From an uncultured Rikenellaceae bacterium (GTDB lineage Bacteria > Bacteroidota > Bacteroidia > Bacteroidales > Rikenellaceae): 64,000 nucleotides of DNA. Where the stretch lies: assembly GCA_947038405.1 (NCBI GenBank), contig CAMQVY010000003.1, forward strand, positions 1 through 64,000, given 5' to 3'. This document shows, one piece after another, positions 17,058 to 26,065 of this stretch. Every line of letters begins with the position of its first letter. Positions within the stretch are counted from its first letter, which is position 1. The position numbers and the translations under genes are program-made. The notes under the pieces are model-generated. The model ran no database searches. It worked only from the letters and a program-made list of their open reading frames with translations, and was not told the DNA's origin.

Positions 17058-18635
17058 ATGTTTAAAAAACACCCTAAAGGATTAATTCCTGCGGCATTGG
17101 CAAACATGGGAGAGCGTTTCGGCTTCTATACTATGATGGCAGTGTTGTTGCTTTTTCTTCAATCTAAATTTGGATTCGATGGAGTTACTGCAGGTATTAT
17201 TTGCTCAACATTTTATGCATTAATCTACATCTTGGCTCTTGTCGGTGGTATGATTGCTGATAAAACAAAAAATTATAAAGGTACAATCCTAACGGGACTC
17301 GTAGTTATGTGTCTTGGTTACGTATTTATCTCAATCCCCACTCCAACTCCAGTTCCTGATGCTAGTAGAACATTTTATATCGCAATAACTTGTTTTGGAT
17401 TGTTTATTATCGCATTTGGTAATGGATTATTTAAAGGTAACCTTCAGGCTATTGTTGGTAAGATGTACGATAACAAAGAGTACTCTGCAATGAGAGACTC
17501 TGGTTTCTCTCTATTTTATATGTTTATCAACCTAGGGGCTATATTTGCTCCTCTATTTGCAGTTGCTGTAAGAAACTGGTGGGTTCAAAGAGAAGGTTTT
17601 GTATATGATGCTGATATGCCGACTCTATGTCACAGTCAATTAGCTGGTAGTATCAATCCTGAAGCAGCTGGTTCACTTACTGAGTTTGCTGCAAAGTTAG
17701 GTTATTCTGATATTACTCTATTTTCTAATGACTATTTGAATGTATTTACAACAGGTTTCCACTATGCGTTTGCTTGTGCTATCGTTGCAATGGTTATATC
17801 TCTTGTGATTTTTGTTCTTAACAGAAAATCTCTTCCTGCTGACGAGAAGTTTGTTGTTGAATCTAACGATAATAAAGCTGATAAACTTTCTAAAGAAGAG
17901 CTACAAATGGGTGTTAAAGAGGTGAAACAACGTCTTTATGCACTTTTTGCTGTGTTCGGTGTTGTTATATTCTTCTGGTTCTCATTCCACCAAAATATCC
18001 TTACTCTTACTTCATTTGCGAAGGAGTTTACTAACCTTACAGGGTTGAGTATTAACCTTGGATTCACAACGATTGAAGGTGCTGAAGTATTCCAATCTAT
18101 CAACCCTATATTTGTTGTATTTTTGACTCCAATTGTAATGGCATTGTTCGGATGGTTGAGATCTCGTAATATTGAGCCTTCAACACCGAAGAAGATCGGA
18201 ATTGGTATGGGTATCGCTGCTATTGCTTACGCTGTAATGGCTATAGGCTCTTTTGTTGCTGACCTTCCTCTAAGATCAACTCTTTTTGAAAATATTGATG
18301 GTATTGATAGTGTAATAAGAGTATTGCCTAGTGCTGAGCGTGTGACGCCTTGGTTATTAGTTATAACTTATATTATCCTTACTGTTGCTGAATTGTTTAT
18401 TAGCCCACTTGGTATGTCTTTCGTATCTAAAGTTGCTCCACCACATTTGCAAGGTTTAATGCAAGGGTGTTGGTTAGGTGCTACAGCTGTTGGTAACCAA
18501 CTTCTATTTATTGGTGCTATTTTCTATGAGTCTGTGCCTCTTTGGTTAACTTGGTCTCTGTTTATCTCTGTTTGTTTAATCTCGATGATAACAATGTTCT
18601 CGATGCTTAAATGGTTAGAGAGAGTAACAAAATAG
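17058..18635 (+). CDS. POT/PTR family peptide transporter
   Basis: 525-aa proton-coupled oligopeptide symporter with 12 to 14 membrane helices. The N-terminus carries NMGERFGFYTMMAVLLLF, the ERF helix-1 motif of the family. It is followed by GGMIADKTKNYKGTILTG and the FxxFYxxINxGA-like SGFSLFYMFINLGAIFAPL. The C-terminal half has ELFISPLGMSFVSKVAP and LQGLMQGCWLGATAVGN, both characteristic. It would import di- and tripeptides, which suits a fermenter of peptides. It is monocistronic, with a -7 box and a terminator at 18659. Confidence 0.93.
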   Translation: MFKKHPKGLIPAALANMGERFGFYTMMAVLLLFLQSKFGFDGVTAGIICSTFYALIYILALVGGMIADKTKNYKGTILTGLVVMCLGYVFISIPTPTPVPDASRTFYIAITCFGLFIIAFGNGLFKGNLQAIVGKMYDNKEYSAMRDSGFSLFYMFINLGAIFAPLFAVAVRNWWVQREGFVYDADMPTLCHSQLAGSINPEAAGSLTEFAAKLGYSDITLFSNDYLNVFTTGFHYAFACAIVAMVISLVIFVLNRKSLPADEKFVVESNDNKADKLSKEELQMGVKEVKQRLYALFAVFGVVIFFWFSFHQNILTLTSFAKEFTNLTGLSINLGFTTIEGAEVFQSINPIFVVFLTPIVMALFGWLRSRNIEPSTPKKIGIGMGIAAIAYAVMAIGSFVADLPLRSTLFENIDGIDSVIRVLPSAERVTPWLLVITYIILTVAELFISPLGMSFVSKVAPPHLQGLMQGCWLGATAVGNQLLFIGAIFYESVPLWLTWSLFISVCLISMITMFSMLKWLERVTK

Positions 18636-18658
18636 ATTCTTTTATATAAAAAGTATAG

Positions 18659-18693
18659 GAGGCTGGCTCAATATTTGAGTTCAGCCTCTTTTT
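18659..18693 (+). terminator. Terminator after the peptide transporter
   Basis: GAGGCTG and CAGCCTC form the stem, with GGCTCAA/TTGAGTT extending it inward, followed by TTTTTG. Confidence 0.85.
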
Positions 18694-18779
18694 GTAAATT
18701 GACCATTTTTTTACTCTGATACGTGAGAACTATTGCGTCGTTGAGGTGATGAAAAGTTGAAAACTTAAAAATAATTGTA

Positions 18780-19550
18780 GTGACAAAATTAATATTTCTT
18801 GGAACTGGAACATCACAAGGAGTGCCGATGGTTGCTTGTGATTGTCATGTGTGTAAATCTTCGGATAGTCGTGATAAAAGATTAAGATCTTCTGTTATGA
18901 TCGAGTGCGATGGTGTGAGAGTAGTAATTGATACAGGTCCTGATTTCCGAACTCAAATGCTACGTGAGAGTGTAAAAAGGGTTGATGCTGTTCTGCTTAC
19001 GCACTCTCATAAAGATCATATGGGTGGGTTGGATGATGTGCGTGCATTTAATTATGTTTTGCATAGACATATGAAAGTTTATGGACTAAAGCAGACTCTT
19101 GATAGGGTCAAGGTTGAGTTTGACTACGCTTTTGCAGAGTATATATTTTCGGGTGTTCCACAGATGGATCTTATTGAAGTTCGTAGGGATGAAGATTTCT
19201 TAATTGACGGGATTAATGTAACTCCTATTATGGGGCTTCACTTTAGAATGGATGTTGTTGGATACAGATTAGGTGGAGTTGCTTATCTTACAGATTTTAA
19301 TTATATATCTGACAGTGAACTCGATAAACTTAAAGGAGTTGAGGTTTTAGTAATCAACGCATTGAGGAAAGAGGTTCATCTGTCACACTTCACGTTAAGT
19401 CAGGCTATTGCAATTGCAGAGAAGGTTGGTGCACCTAGAACATATTACACTCATTTATCACACGATATGGGGAGATATGAGGAGATTGAGGGTGATTTAC
19501 CAAGTGGTCATAAATTTGCCTATGACGGTTTAACCATTGAAATTAAATAA
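18780..19550 (+). CDS. Metallo-beta-lactamase fold hydrolase (PhnP-like)
   Basis: 256-aa MBL-fold phosphodiesterase-type protein read from a GTG start. Motifs are FLGTGTSQGVP at the N-terminus, DTGPDFRTQM, and the metal site LTHSHKDHMGGLDDVR, with further ligands in HLSHFTLSQA and THLSHDMGRY. CDCHVCKSSD near residue 25 matches the extra zinc-binding cysteines seen in PhnP. PhnP opens cyclic phosphodiesters; in Bacteroidetes without phosphonate genes the substrate of this subfamily is not known. Confidence 0.85.
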   Translation: MTKLIFLGTGTSQGVPMVACDCHVCKSSDSRDKRLRSSVMIECDGVRVVIDTGPDFRTQMLRESVKRVDAVLLTHSHKDHMGGLDDVRAFNYVLHRHMKVYGLKQTLDRVKVEFDYAFAEYIFSGVPQMDLIEVRRDEDFLIDGINVTPIMGLHFRMDVVGYRLGGVAYLTDFNYISDSELDKLKGVEVLVINALRKEVHLSHFTLSQAIAIAEKVGAPRTYYTHLSHDMGRYEEIEGDLPSGHKFAYDGLTIEIK

Positions 19551-19556
19551 TAATTT

Positions 19557-19597
19557 GTTCTTTGCGATTACGACGCACAGCCTGTGGAAGGCAGTTC
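19557..19597 (+). repeat. 41-bp dispersed repeat, copy B
   Basis: GTTC, then TGCGATTACG, a CACAG/CTGTG core, and a GGCAGTTC end, 41 nt overall, matching copies A and C. It starts 6 nt after the MBL hydrolase stop codon. Confidence 0.65.
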
Positions 19598-19680
19598 GCA
19601 GCCTAGTTTAATATCAGAGTCTTCGACAACAAACTTTATAAAGATTGATCAAATTTTTAGTGATTTTAGTTTGCTATATA

Positions 19681-19728
19681 TATCTTTGTTCCCTGCGATC
19701 ACGCAGTGTCGCTCGCATAGGGCAGTTC
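19681..19728 (+). repeat. 41-bp dispersed repeat, copy C, fused to a -7 box
   Basis: The repeat spans 19688-19728 (GTTCCCTGCGATCACGCAG at its start, AGGGCAGTTC at its end). TATCTTTG at 19681-19688 overlaps its first base, so the repeat would form the 5' leader of the radical SAM gene that begins at 19751. CCCTGCGA can pair with the TCGC and AGGG near its 3' end. Confidence 0.6.
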
Positions 19729-19750
19729 ATATAAACTTATTTTTTGAATT

Positions 19751-21862
19751 ATGTCTAAAATACTACTAATAACACCTCCATTTATTCAACCAAATACACC
19801 CTATCCAGCAACCGCATATCTGAAAGGATATTTGGCTCGAAATGGGGTAGAGGTTGAACAGTATGATCTGTCTATCGAATTGATGACAAAAATTCTATCC
19901 GCATCTTTTCTTAAACAAGTGTTTGCTGATAGATACTTGGGTGATGATGATAGTTTTCAGAGAATGTATGCTCTAAGAGAGAGGTATATTACTGTTGTTG
20001 GCTCTGTGGTTAAGTTTTTACAGGGAGGCGATTTGCAGTTAGCAAACTTAATATCTATGCCAGATTTTATACCTCAGGCTTATCGCTTTGAGAGCATGGT
20101 AGATATTGAGGAGATGTATGGCTCTATGGGGACAATAGATTGTGCTAAATATATATGTACGCTATTTTTGCAGGATTTGAGTGACTACATTAGGGAGGTT
20201 GTAACCCCTCATTTTGAGATTGGTCGTTATGCTGAGAAGATCGCTATATCAATACCTTCATTTAAAGATTTTGAGGCTGAGTTAGAGCAACCTTTAAATA
20301 TTATAGAGACAGAGATGCTTGCTCTATTGCAAGAGCAGTTAGATACTCATAAACCGCAATTTGTAACTTTTACAGTGCCATTCCCTGGTAATTTTTTGAG
20401 TACATTGAGGTGCGCGCAATATATAAAATCTACTTACCCTGATATTCAAATTGTAATTGGTGGAGGGTATCCATCTACGGAGTTGCGTCAGATGAGTGAT
20501 AAGGGTATCTTTACGTATGTTGATTATGTTGTATTGGATGATGGAGAACTATCTTTAAAACGAATAATTGATGGCGGAGAGTTGATTCGCACATACACAG
20601 CTAAAGGATATGTTGATAATTTTGAAAAAATATCACATTTAGATAGAGGTTGTCCAGATTTTAGCTCTTTACCATTTGAGAAGTATTTTTCACTATGTGA
20701 GGTTACGAACCCAATGCACAGACTTTGGGGTGATGGGAGATGGAATAAGATTATGTTGGCACATGGTTGTTACTGGGCAAAGTGTGCATTTTGTGATACA
20801 TCGCTCGATTATATTAAGTGTTATGACGCAGTTTCTGCCGTTCAAATTGTTGATTGGATGGAGAGTATTGCAAAGCAGACTGGCTCAACTGGATTTCATT
20901 TCGTTGATGAGGCTGCGCCACCAAAGCTACTTAAAGAGATGTCTTTAGAGCTCTTACGTAGAGGTTTGAAGTTCTCGTGGTGGACAAATATACGTTTTGA
21001 AGCCTCTTATACAGGTGATTTGTGTTATCTTATGGCTGCCGCAGGGTGTATTGCAGTCTCTGGAGGTCTTGAAGTTGCGGCAGATAGATTGTTGAAGATG
21101 ATTGATAAAGGAGTGACTATTGAGCAAGCTGTTATAACTATGAGGAACTTGTATTATAGTGGAATCATGGTTCATACCTACCTTATGTATGGATTGCCTA
21201 CACAGACACTTCAAGAGAGTGTTGACTCACTTGAGGTTGTAAGGCAGATGTTCCAAGCTGAATTGATAGCATCCGCATTTTGGCATAGGTACGCAATGAC
21301 AATACATAGTCCATCGGGTCTAAATCCTGAAAAATATGGAGTGACTAGAAAAAATAGCCACGTAAATTGTTTTGCTAATAATGAAGTTCATTTTGTTGAG
21401 AATAGAGGTTATAACGTTAATGCTGTTGGCGAGGGTCTAAGATTATCGTTGGCTCATTATATGGTTGGCGAAGGTTTGGACCGAGCACCTCATAAGTGGA
21501 TTGAAGGTAAATCACCTAAAACAACGGTTGAACCAACTGTAATTACAGATGCACTAATAAAACCAGATAACTGCCGAATATTCAACTCATCGGCTAGGAT
21601 TGTTTGGATTGGTGCAGACTTTAATGTAGTGGATGGAGAGTTAGTTTTATACACTGCATCTTCTACTAAAAGTATGAAGTTTGCAGATGAGGATAGAGAG
21701 TTTCTTGTTAAATTACTACCTTTGTGTAGTGATTTAAATCGTAATATGACATTTGCGGAGGTTAAAGAGTTGTACGAAGAGTTCTCTAAAGAACCATTCT
21801 CAACGCTATATCACTCAAAAAAATGGGATATAATGAGAAGTTATGGATTGTTGCAAATTTAA
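19751..21862 (+). CDS. B12-binding-type radical SAM protein
   Basis: 703-aa protein. An N-terminal cobalamin-binding-like region (about residues 200-300, with VTFTVPFPGN and IVIGGGYPSTELR) precedes a radical SAM core. The cluster motif is C340, C345 and C348 in HGCYWAKCAFCD, a C-x4-C-x2-C spacing rather than the usual C-x3-C-x2-C. GGLEVAADRLLKMIDKG and YLMYGLPTQTLQES are later core motifs. The start of the ORF, ILLITPPFIQPNTPYPATAYLKGYL, is typical of B12-dependent enzymes that act in series with other tailoring steps. It ends 8 nt before an SDR gene. The substrate is unknown. Confidence 0.82.
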   Translation: MSKILLITPPFIQPNTPYPATAYLKGYLARNGVEVEQYDLSIELMTKILSASFLKQVFADRYLGDDDSFQRMYALRERYITVVGSVVKFLQGGDLQLANLISMPDFIPQAYRFESMVDIEEMYGSMGTIDCAKYICTLFLQDLSDYIREVVTPHFEIGRYAEKIAISIPSFKDFEAELEQPLNIIETEMLALLQEQLDTHKPQFVTFTVPFPGNFLSTLRCAQYIKSTYPDIQIVIGGGYPSTELRQMSDKGIFTYVDYVVLDDGELSLKRIIDGGELIRTYTAKGYVDNFEKISHLDRGCPDFSSLPFEKYFSLCEVTNPMHRLWGDGRWNKIMLAHGCYWAKCAFCDTSLDYIKCYDAVSAVQIVDWMESIAKQTGSTGFHFVDEAAPPKLLKEMSLELLRRGLKFSWWTNIRFEASYTGDLCYLMAAAGCIAVSGGLEVAADRLLKMIDKGVTIEQAVITMRNLYYSGIMVHTYLMYGLPTQTLQESVDSLEVVRQMFQAELIASAFWHRYAMTIHSPSGLNPEKYGVTRKNSHVNCFANNEVHFVENRGYNVNAVGEGLRLSLAHYMVGEGLDRAPHKWIEGKSPKTTVEPTVITDALIKPDNCRIFNSSARIVWIGADFNVVDGELVLYTASSTKSMKFADEDREFLVKLLPLCSDLNRNMTFAEVKELYEEFSKEPFSTLYHSKKWDIMRSYGLLQI

Positions 21863-21870
21863 TTTTTAAT

Positions 21871-22683
21871 ATGAATTATAGAGATAAAACAGTGATTGTC
21901 ACTGGAGCTTCTTCGGGTATCGGAGAGGCATTGGTTAAGGTTCTATTTGATAGGGGAGCAAACGTCGTTATGGGGGCTCGTAGCGAGGATAAGTTGAAAA
22001 CTATTGCTCAAACTATTGATAGTGAAGGGAAGCGTATTGCATATGTTGTTGCGGATGTTAGTGTGGAGAGTGATTGTAAGAGTTTGATCGAACTGGCTGT
22101 AACAAAATTTGGTGGAGTAGATGTTCTGATCTGTAATGCGGGTATCTCTATGAGAGCCATATTCGATGATGTGGATCTTTCTGTGTTACATAAATTGATG
22201 GATGTTAATTTTTGGGGTACTGTTAATTGTACAAAATATGCACTACCTTATTTGCAAAAGTCTAAAGGTTCATTAGTTGGAGTGTCATCTGTTGCAGGTA
22301 TTCATGGATTGCCTGCAAGAACAGGTTACTCAGCATCTAAATATGCAATGACTGGATTTTTGGAGACGATTAGAATCGAAAATATGAAGAAAGGTCTTCA
22401 TGTAATGATCGCATGCCCTGGGTTTACAGCCTCTAACGTGAGGTTTTCAGCGCTTACAGCAGACGGCAGTAGTCAAGGAGAATCACCGCGTGCAGAGGAT
22501 AAAATGATGAGCTCTGAAGAGGCTGCAATGAGAATATTAAAGGGTATAGCTTCTGAAAAGCGTACTGTATTGATGGACTTTAATGGTCGTGCAACTACAT
22601 TTATTAAGAAGTTTGCACCAAAGTTCCTTGATAAAATGTTTTTTAACCATATGGCAAAAGAGCCAGATTCACCACTTAAATAA
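21871..22683 (+). CDS. Short-chain dehydrogenase/reductase
   Basis: 270-aa classical SDR oxidoreductase. TVIVTGASSGIGEAL is the nucleotide-binding TGxxxGxG, LICNAGIS the NAG motif, and the catalytic residues lie in SSVAGIHG and YSASK. I chose ATG 21871, which starts the Rossmann strand at residue 5; a longer frame would overlap the radical SAM gene. DLKSL-like Arg in MGARSEDKL suggests NADP(H). The C-terminal part (about 200-270) resembles DhrS7-like reductases of Bacteroidetes. Probably co-transcribed with the radical SAM gene. Confidence 0.88.
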   Translation: MNYRDKTVIVTGASSGIGEALVKVLFDRGANVVMGARSEDKLKTIAQTIDSEGKRIAYVVADVSVESDCKSLIELAVTKFGGVDVLICNAGISMRAIFDDVDLSVLHKLMDVNFWGTVNCTKYALPYLQKSKGSLVGVSSVAGIHGLPARTGYSASKYAMTGFLETIRIENMKKGLHVMIACPGFTASNVRFSALTADGSSQGESPRAEDKMMSSEEAAMRILKGIASEKRTVLMDFNGRATTFIKKFAPKFLDKMFFNHMAKEPDSPLK

Positions 22684-22720
22684 GAATTTATTTGCAGAGT
22701 ATAGTAAGATGGACTTTAAA

Positions 22721-22756
22721 TTGCCATATACTCGCATTTCTGCGTGATAGCAGGAA
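22721..22756 (-). repeat. Dispersed repeat, copy H (3' end divergent)
   Basis: The minus strand reads GTTCCTGCTATCACGCAG, then ATGCGAG and ATGGCA, aligning with copy C over about 36 nt but without the final GTTC. It lies 38 nt past the SDR stop codon. Confidence 0.5.
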
Positions 22757-22775
22757 CAATAAAAATAATATATAG

Positions 22776-23777
22776 ATGAAAAAAGTAATTGGTATAGGTA
22801 ACGCATTGATGGATGTTCTTGTGAGCTTGGAGTCTGATGCAGTATTAGATAAGTTTTCTCTTAAAAGAGGTAGTATGTCTCTTGTAGATGATGTTCTTCA
22901 AGATGAAATAACTGACTCAGTGAGTAGCTGTGAAAAAACATTCTCTTTAGGAGGATCGGTAGGTAACACAATTCGTGCAATGGCTAAATTTGGATCTAGT
23001 GTTGGGTTCATTGGTAAGGTTGGACATGATGATATGGGTGACAAATTTTGTAACGCATTGACAGAGTTGAATGTTGAGCCTTTTGTCCTGCGTGGAGTGA
23101 ACCCATCTGGCAGATGCCTATCTCTTGTGTCTAAAGATGGAGAGAGAACAATGGTAACATATCTAGGTGCTGCAATCGAAATGAGTGGTGAAGAAGTTGT
23201 TGCTGATTTCTTTAATGAGTACGATTATATACATATTGAAGGGTACTTAGTACAGGATCATAACCTTATTTTGCAAACTGCAAAACTAGCTAAAGAGTGC
23301 GGTTTGAAAATCTCTATTGACTTGGCAAGCTTTAATGTCGTAGAGGATAATTTGGAGTTCTTGCAGATGTTAGTTCGCGATTATGTTGATATTCTTTTTG
23401 CAAATGAAGATGAAACAAAAGCATTTACAGGTGAGAGTGATCCTGAAGTTAGTTTGGAGATTATATCTACAATGTGCGAAATCACAGTCGTTAAGATTGG
23501 TTTAGGTGGTGCTTACATTAAATGTGGTGACGAAAAGTTGCACGTAGGTATTTTAGAGGCAGCCAAACGAGTGGATACAACTGGTGCTGGTGATTATTAC
23601 GCATCAGGTTTCCTTGCTGGTCTATGTCAAGGTTGGACACTAAGACAGTGTGGTACTTTAGGTGCGATTGCCGCTGGTAAAGTTATTGAAGTTATTGGAA
23701 CTACATTCGATGAGAGTGTGTGGGATGAGATCCTAGTTTTGAAAAATAAAGTAAAAGAAGAGGTTCTTTTATTTTAA
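22776..23777 (+). CDS. PfkB-family carbohydrate/adenosine kinase
   Basis: 333-aa ribokinase-fold kinase. GIGNALMDVLV opens the protein, LGGSVGNTIRAMAKFG is the first PfkB signature, and DTTGAGDYYASGFLAGL near residue 268 holds the catalytic Asp and anion hole. The lid segment GRCLSLVSKDGERTMVTYLGAA resembles adenosine-kinase-like members found in Bacteroidetes. The substrate (a nucleoside or a sugar) cannot be set from sequence alone. Confidence 0.88.
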   Translation: MKKVIGIGNALMDVLVSLESDAVLDKFSLKRGSMSLVDDVLQDEITDSVSSCEKTFSLGGSVGNTIRAMAKFGSSVGFIGKVGHDDMGDKFCNALTELNVEPFVLRGVNPSGRCLSLVSKDGERTMVTYLGAAIEMSGEEVVADFFNEYDYIHIEGYLVQDHNLILQTAKLAKECGLKISIDLASFNVVEDNLEFLQMLVRDYVDILFANEDETKAFTGESDPEVSLEIISTMCEITVVKIGLGGAYIKCGDEKLHVGILEAAKRVDTTGAGDYYASGFLAGLCQGWTLRQCGTLGAIAAGKVIEVIGTTFDESVWDEILVLKNKVKEEVLLF

Positions 23778-23908
23778 TTTTATTATCTTGTAATCGTTGA
23801 GGTAAGTTCTCTCTGTAAGTCGTAGGCGTAGTTGAACTATAACTATCTAGTTTTGGAGTGAAAAACTTACTATATTTACTTTATATATTAACCTAATAAT
23901 TGAAGCAT

Positions 23909-24646
23909 ATGAAAAAGATATTATTTATATTCATGTTATTTGTCTCCGTTTTTATGACATCATGTTTTGAAGAAGACTTAATTCTAAATACTAGTTTTTT
24001 AGATATGGAGTTTGAAGAGAAGGCACGATTGAGGGTTGAACATTTAGAGCATAATGATGTGGTTAGATGGAGGTCTAGTGACGAATTTGTTGTATCTGTA
24101 AATAGAGATGGAGTCGTTATTGCAAATCATGTTGGCGCAGCCTATATCTCAGCATTTGTTGGGAATAAAGAGCTGATATGTGAAGTTATTGTTGATCCAA
24201 TAATTAATCTTTATGAAGAGCCTATTCTAGCTTTTGGAAGGTCTAAAGAGTATATCTTAAATGAGGAGTGGCGTGAATTAAGAGAGGAGACATTTACTAC
24301 TTTATGGTTTTATGATCGTGATGTGGATTACTATATGTATCTGTTTAAGTATAATAAACTTGAATCTGCTGGCGTAACAATAGATCCTCGTTCGGTATCA
24401 TCTGATAATTTGAGCCTATTCTTAGACGAAAGATATCAGTTTGTGGGAGATGATGGTCATACTCTATTTTTTGAGCGAGACTATTTCGGTATTGATGTAT
24501 ATACTGATAGAGAGGGGATTCGCGTAGTCTATTTTGAACTCGCAAGTAGATCTTCGACTAGATCTTCTGTAAAACAATCTGAAAAGAGTGTAGAGGGTGA
24601 GGCTGTGCTTAAAGAGGTTCGAGAACTATTAAAAGCTAAATTATAA
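23909..24646 (+). CDS. Lipoprotein with a bacterial Ig-like (BIG2) domain
   Basis: 245-aa predicted lipoprotein. Signal peptide MKKILFIFMLFVSVFMTSC ends in a lipobox with Cys at residue 19. Residues about 30-95 form a BIG2-like domain (DVVRWRSSDEFVVSVNRDGVV, HVGAAYISAF). The remaining C-terminal half is charged and unassigned. I chose ATG 23909 rather than TTG 23900, since it begins the signal peptide. Probably anchored to the outer membrane or facing the periplasm. Function unknown. Confidence 0.78.
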   Translation: MKKILFIFMLFVSVFMTSCFEEDLILNTSFLDMEFEEKARLRVEHLEHNDVVRWRSSDEFVVSVNRDGVVIANHVGAAYISAFVGNKELICEVIVDPIINLYEEPILAFGRSKEYILNEEWRELREETFTTLWFYDRDVDYYMYLFKYNKLESAGVTIDPRSVSSDNLSLFLDERYQFVGDDGHTLFFERDYFGIDVYTDREGIRVVYFELASRSSTRSSVKQSEKSVEGEAVLKEVRELLKAKL

Positions 24647-24709
24647 GATTTTAATAAATATATGTGCTTGGGGGTATTATAAACTGTAATTAGATATAAC
24701 AATTTTAGT

Positions 24710-25846
24710 ATGGGAAAGATAATTAATAAACGTTTAGAGTCTTTGGATATTTTACGTGGTTTCGACCTGTTTTGTCTTGTTATTTTAGCCCCTTTTCTTT
24801 GGGCTGTAGCTACTGCTGTAGATTCAGAGCCAGTTAACTCATTTATGCAGAGTTGTTTCGCGCATAAGTCGTGGGATGGATTTGGACCTTGGGATATGGT
24901 GATGCCATTGTTTATGTTTATGTCTGGTATTACAATACCATTTGCTTTGAGTAAGTCAAAACAACTAGCAAATAAACGTAGTGCTTATTTTCGTGTAATA
25001 AAACGATTCATCTCACTTTGGATATTAGGAATGGTTTGCCAAGGAGGATTACTTAGCTTGAATATTGATAGTATTTATATATTTACAAATACACTGCAAG
25101 CAATTGCAGTTGGATATTTAGTTGCTTCAATCCTTTTTCTTAATTGTTCAATACGTACTCAAGTTATATTTGCTATTATATGTCTATTTGGCTATTGGGG
25201 TCTTATGGAGTTTGTCTCTGTTGGTGGCTATGGTGGCGGAGATTACTCGCAAAGTGGAAATTTAGCTGAGTGGGCTGATAGAGTTGTTTTAGGACGTTTT
25301 CGTGATGGTGCTCAGGTGGGTAGTGAAGGGGTTGAATTCTGTCCATGGTACTACTATACTTGGATATTGAGTAGTATTAACTTTGTTGTTACGGTATTGG
25401 CAGGATCTTTCGCTGGTCATATCTTAAAATCAAAAAATAGTGACCAAAAAAAATGGAGGCTTCTATTAGTAATTGGTATACTCCTGATTGTTGCAGGAAA
25501 TATAATTGGTATTTGGCATCCAATCAATAAACCTATATTTTCTAGCTCGATGACGCTGCTTAGTAGTGGATACTCATTTATGTTAATGGCTATATTCTAT
25601 TATATCATTGATGTACGCGGTTGTGTAAAGTACTTGAGATGGCTTAAAGTATTGGGAATGAACTCAATCTTAGCCTATGTTTTGAGCTGTGTAGTGAGTT
25701 TTACTTGTGTAGTGACTTCAATATTTTGGGGTACAGAACAATATTTAGGTGAGTTTTATCCTGTGCTTATAGCATTTGGGAACGTGAGTATCTTATTCAC
25801 GATCTTATACATCCTATATAAGAAAGGAATCTTTCTAAAAGTCTAA
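24710..25846 (+). CDS. DUF5009 / HGSNAT-like membrane acyltransferase, second copy
   Basis: 378-aa polytopic membrane protein, paralogue of the one at 13636-14742. The shared signature is SLDILRGFDLFCLVILAPF, then HKSWDGFGPWDMVMPLFMFMSGI with the His-x-SWDG and Asp residues. About ten helices follow, and INKPIFSSSMTLLSSGYSFML matches the INKxxWSSSxxLxxxG region of the first copy. It should transfer an acyl group to an amino-sugar or similar acceptor across the inner membrane. It follows the lipoprotein gene by 63 nt. Confidence 0.8.
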   Translation: MGKIINKRLESLDILRGFDLFCLVILAPFLWAVATAVDSEPVNSFMQSCFAHKSWDGFGPWDMVMPLFMFMSGITIPFALSKSKQLANKRSAYFRVIKRFISLWILGMVCQGGLLSLNIDSIYIFTNTLQAIAVGYLVASILFLNCSIRTQVIFAIICLFGYWGLMEFVSVGGYGGGDYSQSGNLAEWADRVVLGRFRDGAQVGSEGVEFCPWYYYTWILSSINFVVTVLAGSFAGHILKSKNSDQKKWRLLLVIGILLIVAGNIIGIWHPINKPIFSSSMTLLSSGYSFMLMAIFYYIIDVRGCVKYLRWLKVLGMNSILAYVLSCVVSFTCVVTSIFWGTEQYLGEFYPVLIAFGNVSILFTILYILYKKGIFLKV

Positions 25847-25856
25847 AAAATATCAT

Positions 25857-25897
25857 GTGCCCTGCGGTCATGCAGTATTGTACCAATAGGGCATTAT
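25857..25897 (+). repeat. 41-bp dispersed repeat, copy E
   Basis: GTGCCCTGCGGTCATGCAG and ATAGGGCA align base for base with copy C over most of 41 nt. The terminal GTTC is lost on both sides. It lies 10 nt after the DUF5009 stop codon. Confidence 0.55.
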
Positions 25898-25947
25898 TCT
25901 TAAAGTAAATCAAACTAAAGTACCCACACTTAGATTATTATCTATTT

Positions 25948-25980
25948 TTTGTGGGTCACTCTTTTATGCTCTTAATTTTG
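25948..25980 (+). promoter_or_regulatory. Promoter of the iclR-led gene cluster
   Basis: TTTG at 25948-25951, a 21-nt spacer and TAATTTTG at 25973-25980 form a good Bacteroidetes promoter 86 nt before iclR. The -33 box lies in the arm of a small ACCCACA/TGTGGGT hairpin (25922-25956) that may terminate the upstream gene. Confidence 0.55.
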
Positions 25981-26065
25981 CATATTTAATAATAATTCGT
26001 ATATTGCAAGAGAAGTATGGAATTGAGTTTCAATAGTGAAACTAGATTATTAAATTCTTAATATA

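Noticed and set aside
19584-19769. Small ORF of about 60 codons between the MBL hydrolase and radical SAM genes
   Set aside because: It runs through two dispersed repeats and a promoter, and has no coding character.
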